Assembly (NCBI GenBank): GCA_947632325.1
Contig: CANROU010000006.1
Coordinates: forward strand, 1-57,986
From: an uncultured Bacilli bacterium
Lineage (GTDB): Bacteria; Bacillota_I; Bacilli_A; RF39; UBA660
Reading direction: 5' to 3'
DNA length: 57,986 bases
The translations under genes were made by a program, and so were the position numbers. This document shows, piece after piece, positions 8,732 to 16,119 of this stretch; within the stretch, counting starts at the first letter, position 1; every line of letters begins with the position of its first letter. The notes below the pieces were generated by a model that saw nothing but the letters and a program-made list of their open reading frames with translations, did not search any database and had not been told where the DNA came from.

Positions 8732-10048
8732 ATGAAAAGAGTTTATATAAAAGATTTACATAAATATTATGATGAAGAAGTAATGGTTTCAGGGTTTGTA
8801 GAGAATATTCGCGATCTTCAGTGGGTACAATTTATTGTCTTGAGGGATGTTACAGGGAAAGTGCAAATTACTATTGAAAAAAGTGAAGATAATAATAAAG
8901 AAATGATTGAAGTAGTATCTCATCTTAATAACGAAAGTACTATTACAGTAGTTGGTCGTGTAGTAGAAGCTCCTAAAGTTAAAATGGGTGGTAAGGAGAT
9001 AATTCCTGTTGATATTCATGTAACTTCTACTTGTGAAGTTAGCGAATTACCCATTAATATAAAAAACAAAGAAGCTAGTTTATTAGATGCCCGTCTTGAT
9101 TATCGTTGGTTAGATTTACGAAATGATTATAATATGACCATTTTTAAAATTCAAAGTAAATTAGTAGAAATTATGCGGGAATTTTTATATCAAAAAGATT
9201 TTATAGAAATTCATACTCCTAAATTAATTGGAACTGCTAGTGAAAGTGGTAGTGAAGTTTTTGAAGTAAAGTATTTCAATACGAAAGCTTATTTAGCTCA
9301 ATCACCGCAATTTTATAAGCAGATGGCTATGGCAAGTGGAATGGAACGTATTTTTGAAGTGGGCCCTGTTTTTCGAGCAGAAAATTCTAATACTAATCGT
9401 CATGCGACAGAGTTTACTGGACTTGATATTGAGTTTAGTTATATTTCTTCCTATGAAGATGTTATGATGTTAGAAGAAGAGATGTTAATTTATACTCTTA
9501 AAAAAATAAAAGAGGTTTATGGCGATGAGATTGCCTCAATTTATGGTAAGGAAGTAGTTGTACCAAAGAATAATTTTCCAAGGATAAAATTAAAAGATTT
9601 ATATGAAGAATTAGAGAAACGATATAATTATAAGGTGAATGATGAAGCTAAAGTTGATTTAACTAGTGAGGCTGAAAAATTATCTTACAAGTATGCGATG
9701 GAAGTATATGATAGTGAATTTATTTTCGTAACGGATTTTCCAAAAGACAAACGCGCTTTTTATCACATGAGAAAAGATGGTATTACTCAAGGCTATGATT
9801 TGATTTGGCGCGGTGTAGAAATTACAACGGGAGCTCAAAGGGAACATCGTTATGATATTTTAAAGGAACAAGCTAAAGAAAAAGGTTTAGATAAAGATGT
9901 TAAATTTTATTTAGAATTTTTTAAATATGGTTGTCCTCCACATGGTGGATATGGATTAGGGGTAGACCGTTTGACAATGTTATTATTAGGTCTTACTATA
10001 AAAGAAACAGAGTTCTTATTTAGAGGACCTAATCGATTAAATCCTTAA
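8732..10048 (+). CDS. aspS: Aspartyl-tRNA synthetase, archaeal/eukaryotic type
   Basis: The 438-residue length is that of archaeal-type AspRS; the bacterial type has about 590 residues with an inserted GAD domain, absent here. An N-terminal OB-fold (about 1-105) is followed by the class II core with motif 2 (FRAENSNTNRHATEF) and motif 3 (GYGLGVDRLTMLLLGL). Bacterial enzymes of this type are often annotated as aspartate--tRNA(Asn) ligases. They can make Asp-tRNA-Asn for the amidotransferase GatCAB. Whether this one is non-discriminating cannot be told from this window. It sits in the aspS slot of the Bacillus hisS-aspS pair. Confidence 0.93.
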   Translation: MKRVYIKDLHKYYDEEVMVSGFVENIRDLQWVQFIVLRDVTGKVQITIEKSEDNNKEMIEVVSHLNNESTITVVGRVVEAPKVKMGGKEIIPVDIHVTSTCEVSELPINIKNKEASLLDARLDYRWLDLRNDYNMTIFKIQSKLVEIMREFLYQKDFIEIHTPKLIGTASESGSEVFEVKYFNTKAYLAQSPQFYKQMAMASGMERIFEVGPVFRAENSNTNRHATEFTGLDIEFSYISSYEDVMMLEEEMLIYTLKKIKEVYGDEIASIYGKEVVVPKNNFPRIKLKDLYEELEKRYNYKVNDEAKVDLTSEAEKLSYKYAMEVYDSEFIFVTDFPKDKRAFYHMRKDGITQGYDLIWRGVEITTGAQREHRYDILKEQAKEKGLDKDVKFYLEFFKYGCPPHGGYGLGVDRLTMLLLGLTIKETEFLFRGPNRLNP

Positions 10049-10066
10049 AATGAAAGGAATGATAAG

Positions 10067-11491
10067 ATGAAAAATAAAGCGATTACATCACGTGATGATG
10101 ATTTTGCTAAATGGTATACTGATGTTGTAAAAGCAGCTAAATTGGCTACTTATTCTAATGTGAAAGGTTGTATTGTTTTTGAACCAAATGGGTATGCTAT
10201 TTGGGAAAAAATGCAGAGCATTTTAGATCAAAAATTTAAGGAAACGGGTCATCAAAATGTTTATATGCCTCTTTTGATTCCTGAGAATCTTATGAAAAAA
10301 GAGGGAGAGTTAATTGATGGTTTTGCTCCTGAAGTAGCGTGGGTAACAATTGGTGGCCAAAAAAAATTGGAAGAGAAGATGTGTATTCGGCCTACTTCTG
10401 AGACTTTATTTAGTGATTATTATAGTTCTGTTGTTAAATCTTATCGTGATTTACCTTTAAAATATAATCAATGGTGTAATGTGTTACGTTGGGAAAAGGA
10501 AACAAGACCTTTTTTACGTAGCCGTGAGTTCTTATGGCAAGAGGGACATACGGTTCATGAAACAAGGGAAGAAGCAGAGCAAGAGACGAAAATGATGTTG
10601 GAAATATATCGTGATTTTTATGAAAATTATTTAGCTATTCCCGTTATAACAGGTAAAAAAACTGAAAAAGAAAAATTTGCGGGAGCTGAATATACTTTGA
10701 CTGTTGAAGCTCTTATGTATAATGGTATATCTTTACAATCGGCTACTAGTCATTACTTTGGTCAAAAATTTTCTAAGGCGTATGATATTACTTTTTTAAA
10801 TAGACATAATGAACAGGAGTATGCATATCAGACATCTTGGGGAACCACTACTAGAATGATAGGAGCTTTGATTATGGTTCATAGTGATGATAAGGGATTA
10901 GTTCTGCCTCCTAAAATTGCTCCTCGGCAAGTAGCTATTGTTCCCATTGGGAATGATGCTGAAGTATTGACTAAGACTAATGAGGTATATGATAAATTAA
11001 AAACAGAAGGTATTAGTTGTTTTGTCATGGATGATGATAAGAGTCCAGGATTTAAATTTGCTGAAGCTGAAGTAAATGGCATTCCTATTCGTATTGAAAT
11101 TGGTAAGCGTGATTTAGCTGATGATAAAATAACGTTTGTAAGACGGGATACCGGCGAAAAAATGATAGAAAAAGCTAATATAGATATAACTACATATATC
11201 ACTAAATTACTTGATGATATTCAAAATAATCTTTTCTATCGGGCCTATGAGAGAATGCAATCATTAACTTATGAATGCCATGATTTAAAAGAAATAGAAG
11301 ACATTATGGCTAATCGCCCTGGTTTTGTTAAAGCAATGTGGTGTGGAAATGATAAATGTGAGATGAAGTTAAAAGAAATTAACGGTACTAAAGCAAGGTG
11401 CATTTTAGAAAATGATAAGATGATTGATGATAAATGTGTAGTATGTGGCAAAAAAGCTAAACATTTAGTAGTCTGGGGAATCCAATATTAA
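10067..11491 (+). CDS. proS: Prolyl-tRNA synthetase, archaeal/eukaryotic type
   Basis: This 474-residue class II enzyme is of the ProS type 3 (archaeal/eukaryotic) form, which lacks the large editing insertion. Visible signatures are RPTSETLFSDYY, motif 2 (NVLRWEKETRPFLRSREFLWQEGHT) and HSDDKGLVLPPKIAP. The C-terminal zinc-binding domain has Cys in YECH, MWCGNDKCE and CVVCGKK, and the protein ends in Tyr as is common for this type. It follows aspS by 18 bases, so hisS, aspS and proS form a synthetase cluster. Confidence 0.95.
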   Translation: MKNKAITSRDDDFAKWYTDVVKAAKLATYSNVKGCIVFEPNGYAIWEKMQSILDQKFKETGHQNVYMPLLIPENLMKKEGELIDGFAPEVAWVTIGGQKKLEEKMCIRPTSETLFSDYYSSVVKSYRDLPLKYNQWCNVLRWEKETRPFLRSREFLWQEGHTVHETREEAEQETKMMLEIYRDFYENYLAIPVITGKKTEKEKFAGAEYTLTVEALMYNGISLQSATSHYFGQKFSKAYDITFLNRHNEQEYAYQTSWGTTTRMIGALIMVHSDDKGLVLPPKIAPRQVAIVPIGNDAEVLTKTNEVYDKLKTEGISCFVMDDDKSPGFKFAEAEVNGIPIRIEIGKRDLADDKITFVRRDTGEKMIEKANIDITTYITKLLDDIQNNLFYRAYERMQSLTYECHDLKEIEDIMANRPGFVKAMWCGNDKCEMKLKEINGTKARCILENDKMIDDKCVVCGKKAKHLVVWGIQY

Positions 11492-11519
11492 AAATACGGT
11501 TTTTTTACCGTATTTTTTT
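11491..11519. terminator. Bidirectional terminator between proS and the hydrolase gene
   Basis: The stem AAAATACGGT/ACCGTATTTT is flanked by A and T runs and serves both convergent genes. Confidence 0.85.
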
Positions 11520-12282
11520 ATCCTTCTAAAAATTGTCTAATAATTTTTAAAACAACAGAGGGTTCTTCTAAGTAGCAAAAATGTTCACATCCTCGTAAAA
11601 CAACTAACCCTGCATCAGCAATTTCTTTAGCCATTATTTGACCATCTTTAAGTGGTGTAGAGGTATCGTTTTCTCCCCAAATTAAGAGTGTAGCTACATT
11701 TATACCTTTAAGATAGGGTTTGAGATCTTCGTTTACAATATTGATAAAGGTTTGGCGTTCATTTGGATTTAATTGTTGAAAATCAGTTGATCCAAAATAA
11801 TGAAGTAATTTATTTAAATAAGTTTTTCTTTTTTTCTTTGGTACAAAAAACTGGCAATTTTTAAGTAATTTATAGGTTAATTGTCGTAATTTTTGATACC
11901 AAGTTTTCTTGGGTTTAATACCAGCGCTGCCAATTAAAATTAATTGTTTTATGGACTGATGTAGGTAACCATTTAATACAATAGCAATTCTACCGCCAAA
12001 AGAGTGCGCAATAATAATAGGATTATGAATGTTTTTGATATTTAAAAAGTCAATTATTAAGTTAGCATAATCATATATAGTAAGATCACGATGGGGAAAG
12101 GGACTATTCCCAAATCCAGGATAGTCAACAATATAGATTTTGTAATCATTTTCTAATGAGGCAATTATATATTTGAAAGTTTCCCTTGTTTGTCCCCAAC
12201 CTGGGAGGATAACAATATTAGGAGCTTCTTGTTTTCCGTATTCTTCATAGTATAAAGTAAAATCATTAATATTTAAATACAT
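11518..12282 (-). CDS. Alpha/beta hydrolase
   Basis: The 254-residue cytoplasmic alpha/beta-hydrolase fold protein has the oxyanion-side LPGWGQ (26-31) and nucleophile Ser94 in AHSFGG. Asp206 in WGENDTSTP and His234 in GCEHF complete a catalytic triad. A basic, lysine-rich cap region lies around 125-160. The ATG at 12282 is used because an upstream in-frame GTG lies inside the AGGTGAT ribosome-binding site. The substrate is unknown; esterase or hydrolase of a small metabolite is the family norm. It is convergent with proS and divergent from 6S RNA. Confidence 0.85.
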   Translation of the reverse strand: MYLNINDFTLYYEEYGKQEAPNIVILPGWGQTRETFKYIIASLENDYKIYIVDYPGFGNSPFPHRDLTIYDYANLIIDFLNIKNIHNPIIIAHSFGGRIAIVLNGYLHQSIKQLILIGSAGIKPKKTWYQKLRQLTYKLLKNCQFFVPKKKRKTYLNKLLHYFGSTDFQQLNPNERQTFINIVNEDLKPYLKGINVATLLIWGENDTSTPLKDGQIMAKEIADAGLVVLRGCEHFCYLEEPSVVLKIIRQFLEG

Positions 12283-12355
12283 AGGTATCACCTAATGTAG
12301 TTTATGAAAATTTAAATATAGTGTGCTTTCGTACTGTCAAGTTTTGCCTATAATA

Positions 12356-12385
12356 TTGAATAATATTTATTAGTTGTGTTATAAT
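12356..12385 (+). promoter_or_regulatory. Promoter of the 6S RNA gene
   Basis: TTGAAT and TATAAT are spaced 18 bases apart, with an extended -10 (TGTTATAAT). The -10 ends five bases before the predicted RNA start at 12391. Confidence 0.7.
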
Positions 12386-12390
12386 AAAAG

Positions 12391-12566
12391 TGTCTAGAAG
12401 ATACGATAACCACTTTTTATAAAACCGACTAAAAAAACGATACGGGAGCATCAAAGTTGACCGGTGTTGAAGACCTTCCGTTAAGGGTAGGGATCCTAAA
12501 GGTCATCTAGAAGCACCCACCTGTAAAAATGCAGGTTTTATCGTTAAGGTGGCGTTCTTCTGGACA
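12391..12566 (+). ncRNA. ssrS: 6S RNA
   Basis: This region of about 176 bases has no protein gene but has the shape of 6S RNA, which binds sigma-A RNA polymerase by mimicking an open promoter. The two ends pair (TGTCTAGAAG with CTTCTGGACA). An inner pairing follows (AACCAC with GTGG), then a large central region. A small 3'-side hairpin (CCTG...CAGG, near 12522-12537) sits opposite, as in known 6S RNAs. A run of T follows the 3' end. In B. subtilis the 6S gene bsrA lies between aspS and yrvM (tcdA), and tcdA follows here too. A covariance-model search would confirm it. Confidence 0.82.
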
Positions 12567-12608
12567 TTTTTTATGTTATAAAATTAATGATAATTCTAAA
12601 GATTTAAT

Positions 12609-12640
12609 AGATACTAAAAAACATATGGTATCTTTTTTTA
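12609..12640 (+). terminator. Terminator between 6S RNA and tcdA
   Basis: The stem AGATAC/GTATCT is followed by seven T. It would stop read-through from the 6S gene into tcdA. Confidence 0.6.
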
Positions 12641-12675
12641 GTTAAACCATGATACAATAACTTTAGGTGATAGAA

Positions 12676-13365
12676 ATGGGTCGATTTTCACGATTTGTTA
12701 AGATGACAAATGATAAAGCATTGCAAAAATTACAAGATAGTACTATTTTAATTCTTGGTTTAGGTGGTGTAGGAGGATATGCAGTAGAAGCTCTAGCGCG
12801 TAGTGGTGTTGGCCATTTTATTTTAATTGATTTTGATGTTATTGATGAAACAAATATTAATCGACAGATTATTGCTTTGACTTCTACTATAGGGCAGAAA
12901 AAGACGGAGGCCTTTAAAACGAGAATTCTTGATATTAATCCTTGTTGTCAAGTGGATTGTTATGATATGTTTTATAGTGATGAGAATAAGGATAATATCT
13001 TCTTGGGTAAGATTGATTATGTTATTGATGCTTGTGATACTATATCTAGCAAGAAAGTGCTTATTTTAGAATGTTTAAAACGAAAGATTCCTTTAATCTC
13101 TTCAATGGGAACAGGAAATAAATTTGATCCTAGCAAGTTGTATATTGATGATATTCGTAAAACTTCTAATGATCCTTTGGCTAAAATTTTAAGGAAGTGG
13201 GTTAAGAATGAGGGTATAAAAGATAAAATAAAAGTACTATGTTCTCATGAAGTGCCCAAGAAAATTAACAGTCATAAACCTGGTAGTAGTGCCTTTGTGC
13301 CGAGTAGTGCAGGGCTTTTAATGGCTAGTTATGTTGTATGTGATATTATCAAAGAAATTAAATAG
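12676..13365 (+). CDS. tcdA: tRNA threonylcarbamoyladenosine dehydratase
   Basis: The 229-residue ThiF/MoeB-family (E1-like) enzyme is orthologous to B. subtilis YrvM. It dehydrates t6A37 in tRNA to cyclic t6A using ATP. It has the nucleotide-binding GLGGVGG (28-34), the D..N.NRQ motif (about 57-64), CDTISSKK, the SSMGTGNK loop and the C-terminal SAFVPSSAGLLMASYV. Unlike MoeB and ThiF it lacks the Cys zinc motif. The ATG at 12676 is chosen over a GTG inside the AGGTGAT ribosome-binding site. mtaB and miaA in this window modify the same tRNA position. Confidence 0.93.
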   Translation: MGRFSRFVKMTNDKALQKLQDSTILILGLGGVGGYAVEALARSGVGHFILIDFDVIDETNINRQIIALTSTIGQKKTEAFKTRILDINPCCQVDCYDMFYSDENKDNIFLGKIDYVIDACDTISSKKVLILECLKRKIPLISSMGTGNKFDPSKLYIDDIRKTSNDPLAKILRKWVKNEGIKDKIKVLCSHEVPKKINSHKPGSSAFVPSSAGLLMASYVVCDIIKEIK

Positions 13366-13376
13366 TAAGGTGTAAT

Positions 13377-14270
13377 ATGATATTAAATGTCAGTGGTAGA
13401 ACCGATATTGTGGCCCATTATATGCCCTGGTTTTTAAAGCGTTATCAAGAAGGATATGTTGATGTACGCAATCCATTTTATCCCAAGCAGGTTAGTCGCA
13501 TTTATTTTACAGATGTGGATGCTATTATGTTTTGTACTAAAAATCCTCTTCCTCTTCTTGATCATTTAACGGAATTTACTAAGCCATTATTATTACATGT
13601 TACCCTAACTCCCTATCAAAAGGAGATTGAGCCAGGTATTGTGCCAAGTAAAAAGGACATTATTAAGGCCATTCAAAAGATTTCTGCTATTATTGGCAAA
13701 AATCGTATAGTAGTTCGTTATGATCCAATTTTTCTTAGTGATAAATATAATATTCAATATCACAACAGATGTTTTAAAAGATTATGTGATGCTTTAGATG
13801 GTTATATAGAGACAATTATTGTTTCATTTATTGATGATTATAAGAATGTAAGAAAAAATAAAAATATCCTTAAAAATCATGATTTTAGCGAGGATGACTT
13901 GCGCATGATTGGTACTTCTTTTAGTGCTATTGCTAAATCACATCATATCAAGGTTCAAACTTGCTTTGAAGATAGAAATCTAGTAGAATATGGCTTTGTA
14001 AAAGGAGAATGTTTATCACATACTTTGGCTTTTCAACTTACAGGGCGAACTGATTTTAAAACCTTGAAGTCTAGAAAAGGCAATAAATGTCAGTGCGTTG
14101 AAATGGTTGATATTGGCGCTTATAATACCTGTCGGCATTTTTGTAAATATTGTTATGCTAATTTTGATGAAAGTAAGGTTCATACTAATATAACTTTACA
14201 TAATCCAAATTCATCTATTTTAATTGGAGAAATAAAACCGGATGATATAATAAAAATACGTAAAAAATAA
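13377..14270 (+). CDS. DUF1848 family protein with C-terminal CX3CX2C motif
   Basis: This 297-residue protein of uncharacterised family DUF1848 begins with the typical NVSGRTDIVAHYMPWF and has VDAIMFCTKNP near residue 55. The C-terminal third holds CQC followed by CRHFCKYCYANF, a CX3CX2C arrangement like a radical-SAM iron-sulphur site, but placed at the C-terminus. This suggests an iron-sulphur enzyme, possibly acting on radical chemistry; the function is not established. It starts 11 bases after tcdA, so the two are probably co-transcribed. Confidence 0.8.
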   Translation: MILNVSGRTDIVAHYMPWFLKRYQEGYVDVRNPFYPKQVSRIYFTDVDAIMFCTKNPLPLLDHLTEFTKPLLLHVTLTPYQKEIEPGIVPSKKDIIKAIQKISAIIGKNRIVVRYDPIFLSDKYNIQYHNRCFKRLCDALDGYIETIIVSFIDDYKNVRKNKNILKNHDFSEDDLRMIGTSFSAIAKSHHIKVQTCFEDRNLVEYGFVKGECLSHTLAFQLTGRTDFKTLKSRKGNKCQCVEMVDIGAYNTCRHFCKYCYANFDESKVHTNITLHNPNSSILIGEIKPDDIIKIRKK

Positions 14271-14290
14271 AAGGATTCTTAGTCCTTTTA
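14268..14290. terminator. Bidirectional terminator, DUF1848 gene versus laccase-domain gene
   Basis: The stem AAAAGGA/TCCTTTT lies between two convergent genes, with T runs on both strands. Confidence 0.75.
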
Positions 14291-15106
14291 TTTTAATTTA
14301 TAAACTTTACTTTTAGGATAATCATCTTCTTTATAAAAACAACCAACTAGGAAGCGACCGTTTTTGTTTTGGTTACCAAAATGGGCTGCACTGTTAGAAT
14401 AATACATGGGATTGCTGATGGTATCATTTTGGCTAATATTGATATGCGTTTTATTTAAATTATATTTTTGTAATAAATTAACAATGCTACCTCGTAAATT
14501 AATATGGTAACCATCGGTTTCTTTGGTTATAAAGTTGTGCCAAACTTTTTTATTTGATGCCCATGATGGATAGGTATCATATATATAATTTTGACTACTA
14601 GCACATGCGCTAATGTGAACGTTGATATCATCTGTTTTACTGCCAACTTCTTCTTGTAATGCTTTGATAAGGTCAATAGGTAATTCCCGATTAATATATT
14701 CGCTGCCACAGTGAGCTAAACCGGCCACCTGATTTTTAACATCTTCGGCAATTAAAACGGGACAATCGGCTACAGGATAAGCGATAACTAGTCCAGTGAT
14801 GGTTTTGGGAAGTAACAAAATATCGGCCGGAATGTTTAAATTCCATAAATCTTCGTATCCTGTGATAATTTTTTCATTAATAAGAATATATTTTCCATTT
14901 TTATATTGTTCATTACAATGACTGTTTTTTTGAAATGGGATAACAATACGTTTTCCATCAAAGCCATGTTTACGTCCTAATTTTAATCTTCTTTCTAATA
15001 AGTCTTGTTTAATATCTTGATTGGTAAGTGATTTATCATAGAACTTTTTATCACAGGATATAGGACCGTCTAGAATGGAGCTTTCAAATATATGTAATTT
15101 TGACAT
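14288..15106 (-). CDS. Laccase-domain protein (YfiH/LACC1 family), divergent
   Basis: This 272-residue protein resembles the multi-copper-polyphenol-oxidase/YfiH family, now known largely as purine nucleoside phosphorylases/adenosine deaminases. It keeps the Cys115 motif (VADCPV) and His132 (GLAHCG) at the family spacing of 17. The usual QVHG is replaced by a region with His63 (NSHC), and the AHAGWRG loop reads AHCGSEYINR. The metal triad may therefore be kept while the substrate pocket differs. It has a strong GGAGGGG ribosome-binding site and a TTGACA promoter. Activity is inferred from family only. Confidence 0.7.
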   Translation of the reverse strand: MSKLHIFESSILDGPISCDKKFYDKSLTNQDIKQDLLERRLKLGRKHGFDGKRIVIPFQKNSHCNEQYKNGKYILINEKIITGYEDLWNLNIPADILLLPKTITGLVIAYPVADCPVLIAEDVKNQVAGLAHCGSEYINRELPIDLIKALQEEVGSKTDDINVHISACASSQNYIYDTYPSWASNKKVWHNFITKETDGYHINLRGSIVNLLQKYNLNKTHINISQNDTISNPMYYSNSAAHFGNQNKNGRFLVGCFYKEDDYPKSKVYKLK

Positions 15107-15127
15107 TTTATTTCCCCTCCTTAATGT

Positions 15128-15156
15128 ACCTTATGACATAACTGGATTTTTGTCAA
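15128..15156 (-). promoter_or_regulatory. Promoter of the laccase-domain gene
   Basis: TTGACA and TAAGGT are spaced 17 bases apart on the minus strand, just ahead of the GGAGGGG ribosome-binding site. Confidence 0.55.
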
Positions 15157-15158
15157 TT

Positions 15159-15190
15159 AAAAACAGCTGTTTATAAAGCTGTTTTTATAT
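15159..15190 (-). terminator. Terminator of lexA
   Basis: The stem AAAAACAGC/GCTGTTTTT has a 10-base loop. It reads as a hairpin plus T run on the minus strand directly after the lexA stop. Confidence 0.8.
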
Positions 15191-15807
15191 TATAACTTAC
15201 GATACAAACCGATTACTTTTCCTAAAATGGTTACATTATCTAAAATAATAGGTTCCATTGTATCATTTTCTGGTTGTAACCTAATGTAACCATTTTCTTT
15301 ATAAAAAGTTTTAACGGTTACTTCATTATCATTGGTCATAGCGACAACCGTATCACCATTATGAGCTGTATTTTGTTTTTGGACAATGATGATGTCTCCA
15401 TCATAAATACCAACATTAATCATACTTTCACCACTAACATTTAAAGTAAAGCATTCGTTTTGATTAGGTATTAGGTTACTTGGCAATGTAAAAAATTCAT
15501 CAGGCATTTCAATAGCTTCGATGGGACTTCCAGCGGTTACTTTGCCAAGTAGGGGAACGGATACAACACTATCATCTTTCTGTAGGTATTCATTTGGTAC
15601 TAAAACTTCTATAGTTCTATTTTTTCCAGATCCTTTTTTAATATAACCTTTTTCCTCTAATTGTTTAAGATGAAAATGAGTAGTAGCCGGTGAGTGTAAA
15701 TCTACTTCTTGACCAATTTCTCTTACAGTAGGTGGGTATCCTTTATTAGCAATAAATTTTTTTACTACTTGCAATATATCTTTTTGACGTGAAGTTAATT
15801 TTTCCAT
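15190..15807 (-). CDS. lexA: SOS repressor LexA
   Basis: This 205-residue repressor of the DNA-damage response has a winged-helix DNA-binding domain (1-70; recognition segment SPATTHFHLKQLE) and a C-terminal self-cleaving peptidase. Cleavage would occur at Ala92-Gly93 (VTAGSP), with catalytic Ser128 (SGESM) and Lys166. The ATG at 15807 is used; it follows AAGGAGG, and the earlier TTG lies too close to that site. A LexA box overlaps its own -35, so it is autoregulated. It is divergent from a 46-residue membrane peptide, as lexA is from yneA in Bacillus. Confidence 0.96.
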   Translation of the reverse strand: MEKLTSRQKDILQVVKKFIANKGYPPTVREIGQEVDLHSPATTHFHLKQLEEKGYIKKGSGKNRTIEVLVPNEYLQKDDSVVSVPLLGKVTAGSPIEAIEMPDEFFTLPSNLIPNQNECFTLNVSGESMINVGIYDGDIIIVQKQNTAHNGDTVVAMTNDNEVTVKTFYKENGYIRLQPENDTMEPIILDNVTILGKVIGLYRKL

Positions 15808-15828
15808 TAGCAACCTCCTTATATTTCA

Positions 15829-15857
15829 ACTTTACCATGAAATGTGTAAAATGTCAA
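15829..15857 (-). promoter_or_regulatory. lexA promoter
   Basis: On the minus strand TTGACA (complement of 15852-15857) and TAAAGT (complement of 15829-15834) are spaced 17 bases apart. The LexA box overlaps the -35. Confidence 0.75.
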
Positions 15858-15868
15858 ACAAATGTTTA
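15855..15868. promoter_or_regulatory. LexA box, lexA side
   Basis: CAAACAAATGTTTA is a near-perfect dyad of the Gram-positive form CGAACnnnnGTTCG, with A/T substitutions in the outer bases. It overlaps the -35 of lexA. Confidence 0.75.
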
Positions 15869-15886
15869 ATTATTTTTAAAAAAGCA

Positions 15887-15915
15887 TTGACGCGAACAAA
15901 TGTATGTAATAAAAT
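15887..15915 (+). promoter_or_regulatory. SOS promoter of the small membrane peptide gene
   Basis: TTGACG (15887-15892) and TAAAAT (15910-15915) are spaced 17 bases apart, with a LexA box filling the spacer. Confidence 0.8.
15893..15906. promoter_or_regulatory. LexA box in the small-gene promoter spacer
   Basis: CGAACAAATGTATG matches CGAACnnnnGTTCG at 8 of 10 defined positions, with a perfect left half. It lies between the -35 and -10 elements, the usual position for strong repression. Confidence 0.8.
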
Positions 15916-15942
15916 AAAAGTATCAAGAAAGGATGTGTTGTT

Positions 15943-16083
15943 ATGAAAAAATTTTGGGGAGTAGTTGGTATTTATTTAGTGGTTATGGTGCTTACTTTTT
16001 TATTACAGAACAGAGTGGAAATGCTAGAAAATCGTAGTGATTTAAGGAATCAAAATCAAAGTATATGTTTTCATCTAAATTAA
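15943..16083 (+). CDS. SOS-controlled 46-residue membrane peptide, candidate division inhibitor
   Basis: This small gene is divergent from lexA: ATG at 15943, AAGGATG ribosome-binding site, stop at 16081-16083. The peptide has a short basic start (MKKFW), one membrane segment (residues about 5-24, VVGIYLVVMVLTFLL) and a charged tail outside (about 25-46). In Bacillus the same slot holds yneA, and in staphylococci sosA; both are SOS-induced single-pass division inhibitors. This one has no LysM domain and is shorter than both. The LexA box in its promoter supports SOS control; the inhibitor role is inferred from position and topology. Confidence 0.75.
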   Translation: MKKFWGVVGIYLVVMVLTFLLQNRVEMLENRSDLRNQNQSICFHLN

Positions 16084-16093
16084 TTTTAAAATA

Positions 16094-16102
16094 TGTTATA
16101 AT
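16094..16102 (+). promoter_or_regulatory. Extended -10 promoter of polA
   Basis: TGTTATAAT is an extended -10; no good -35 is seen. It lies after the small SOS gene, so polA can be transcribed apart from it. Confidence 0.5.
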
Positions 16103-16119
16103 ATAGCTAGGTGATAAAA

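Noticed and set aside
10879-11202. 107-codon open frame on the minus strand
   Set aside because: It is a mirror of conserved ProRS sequence.
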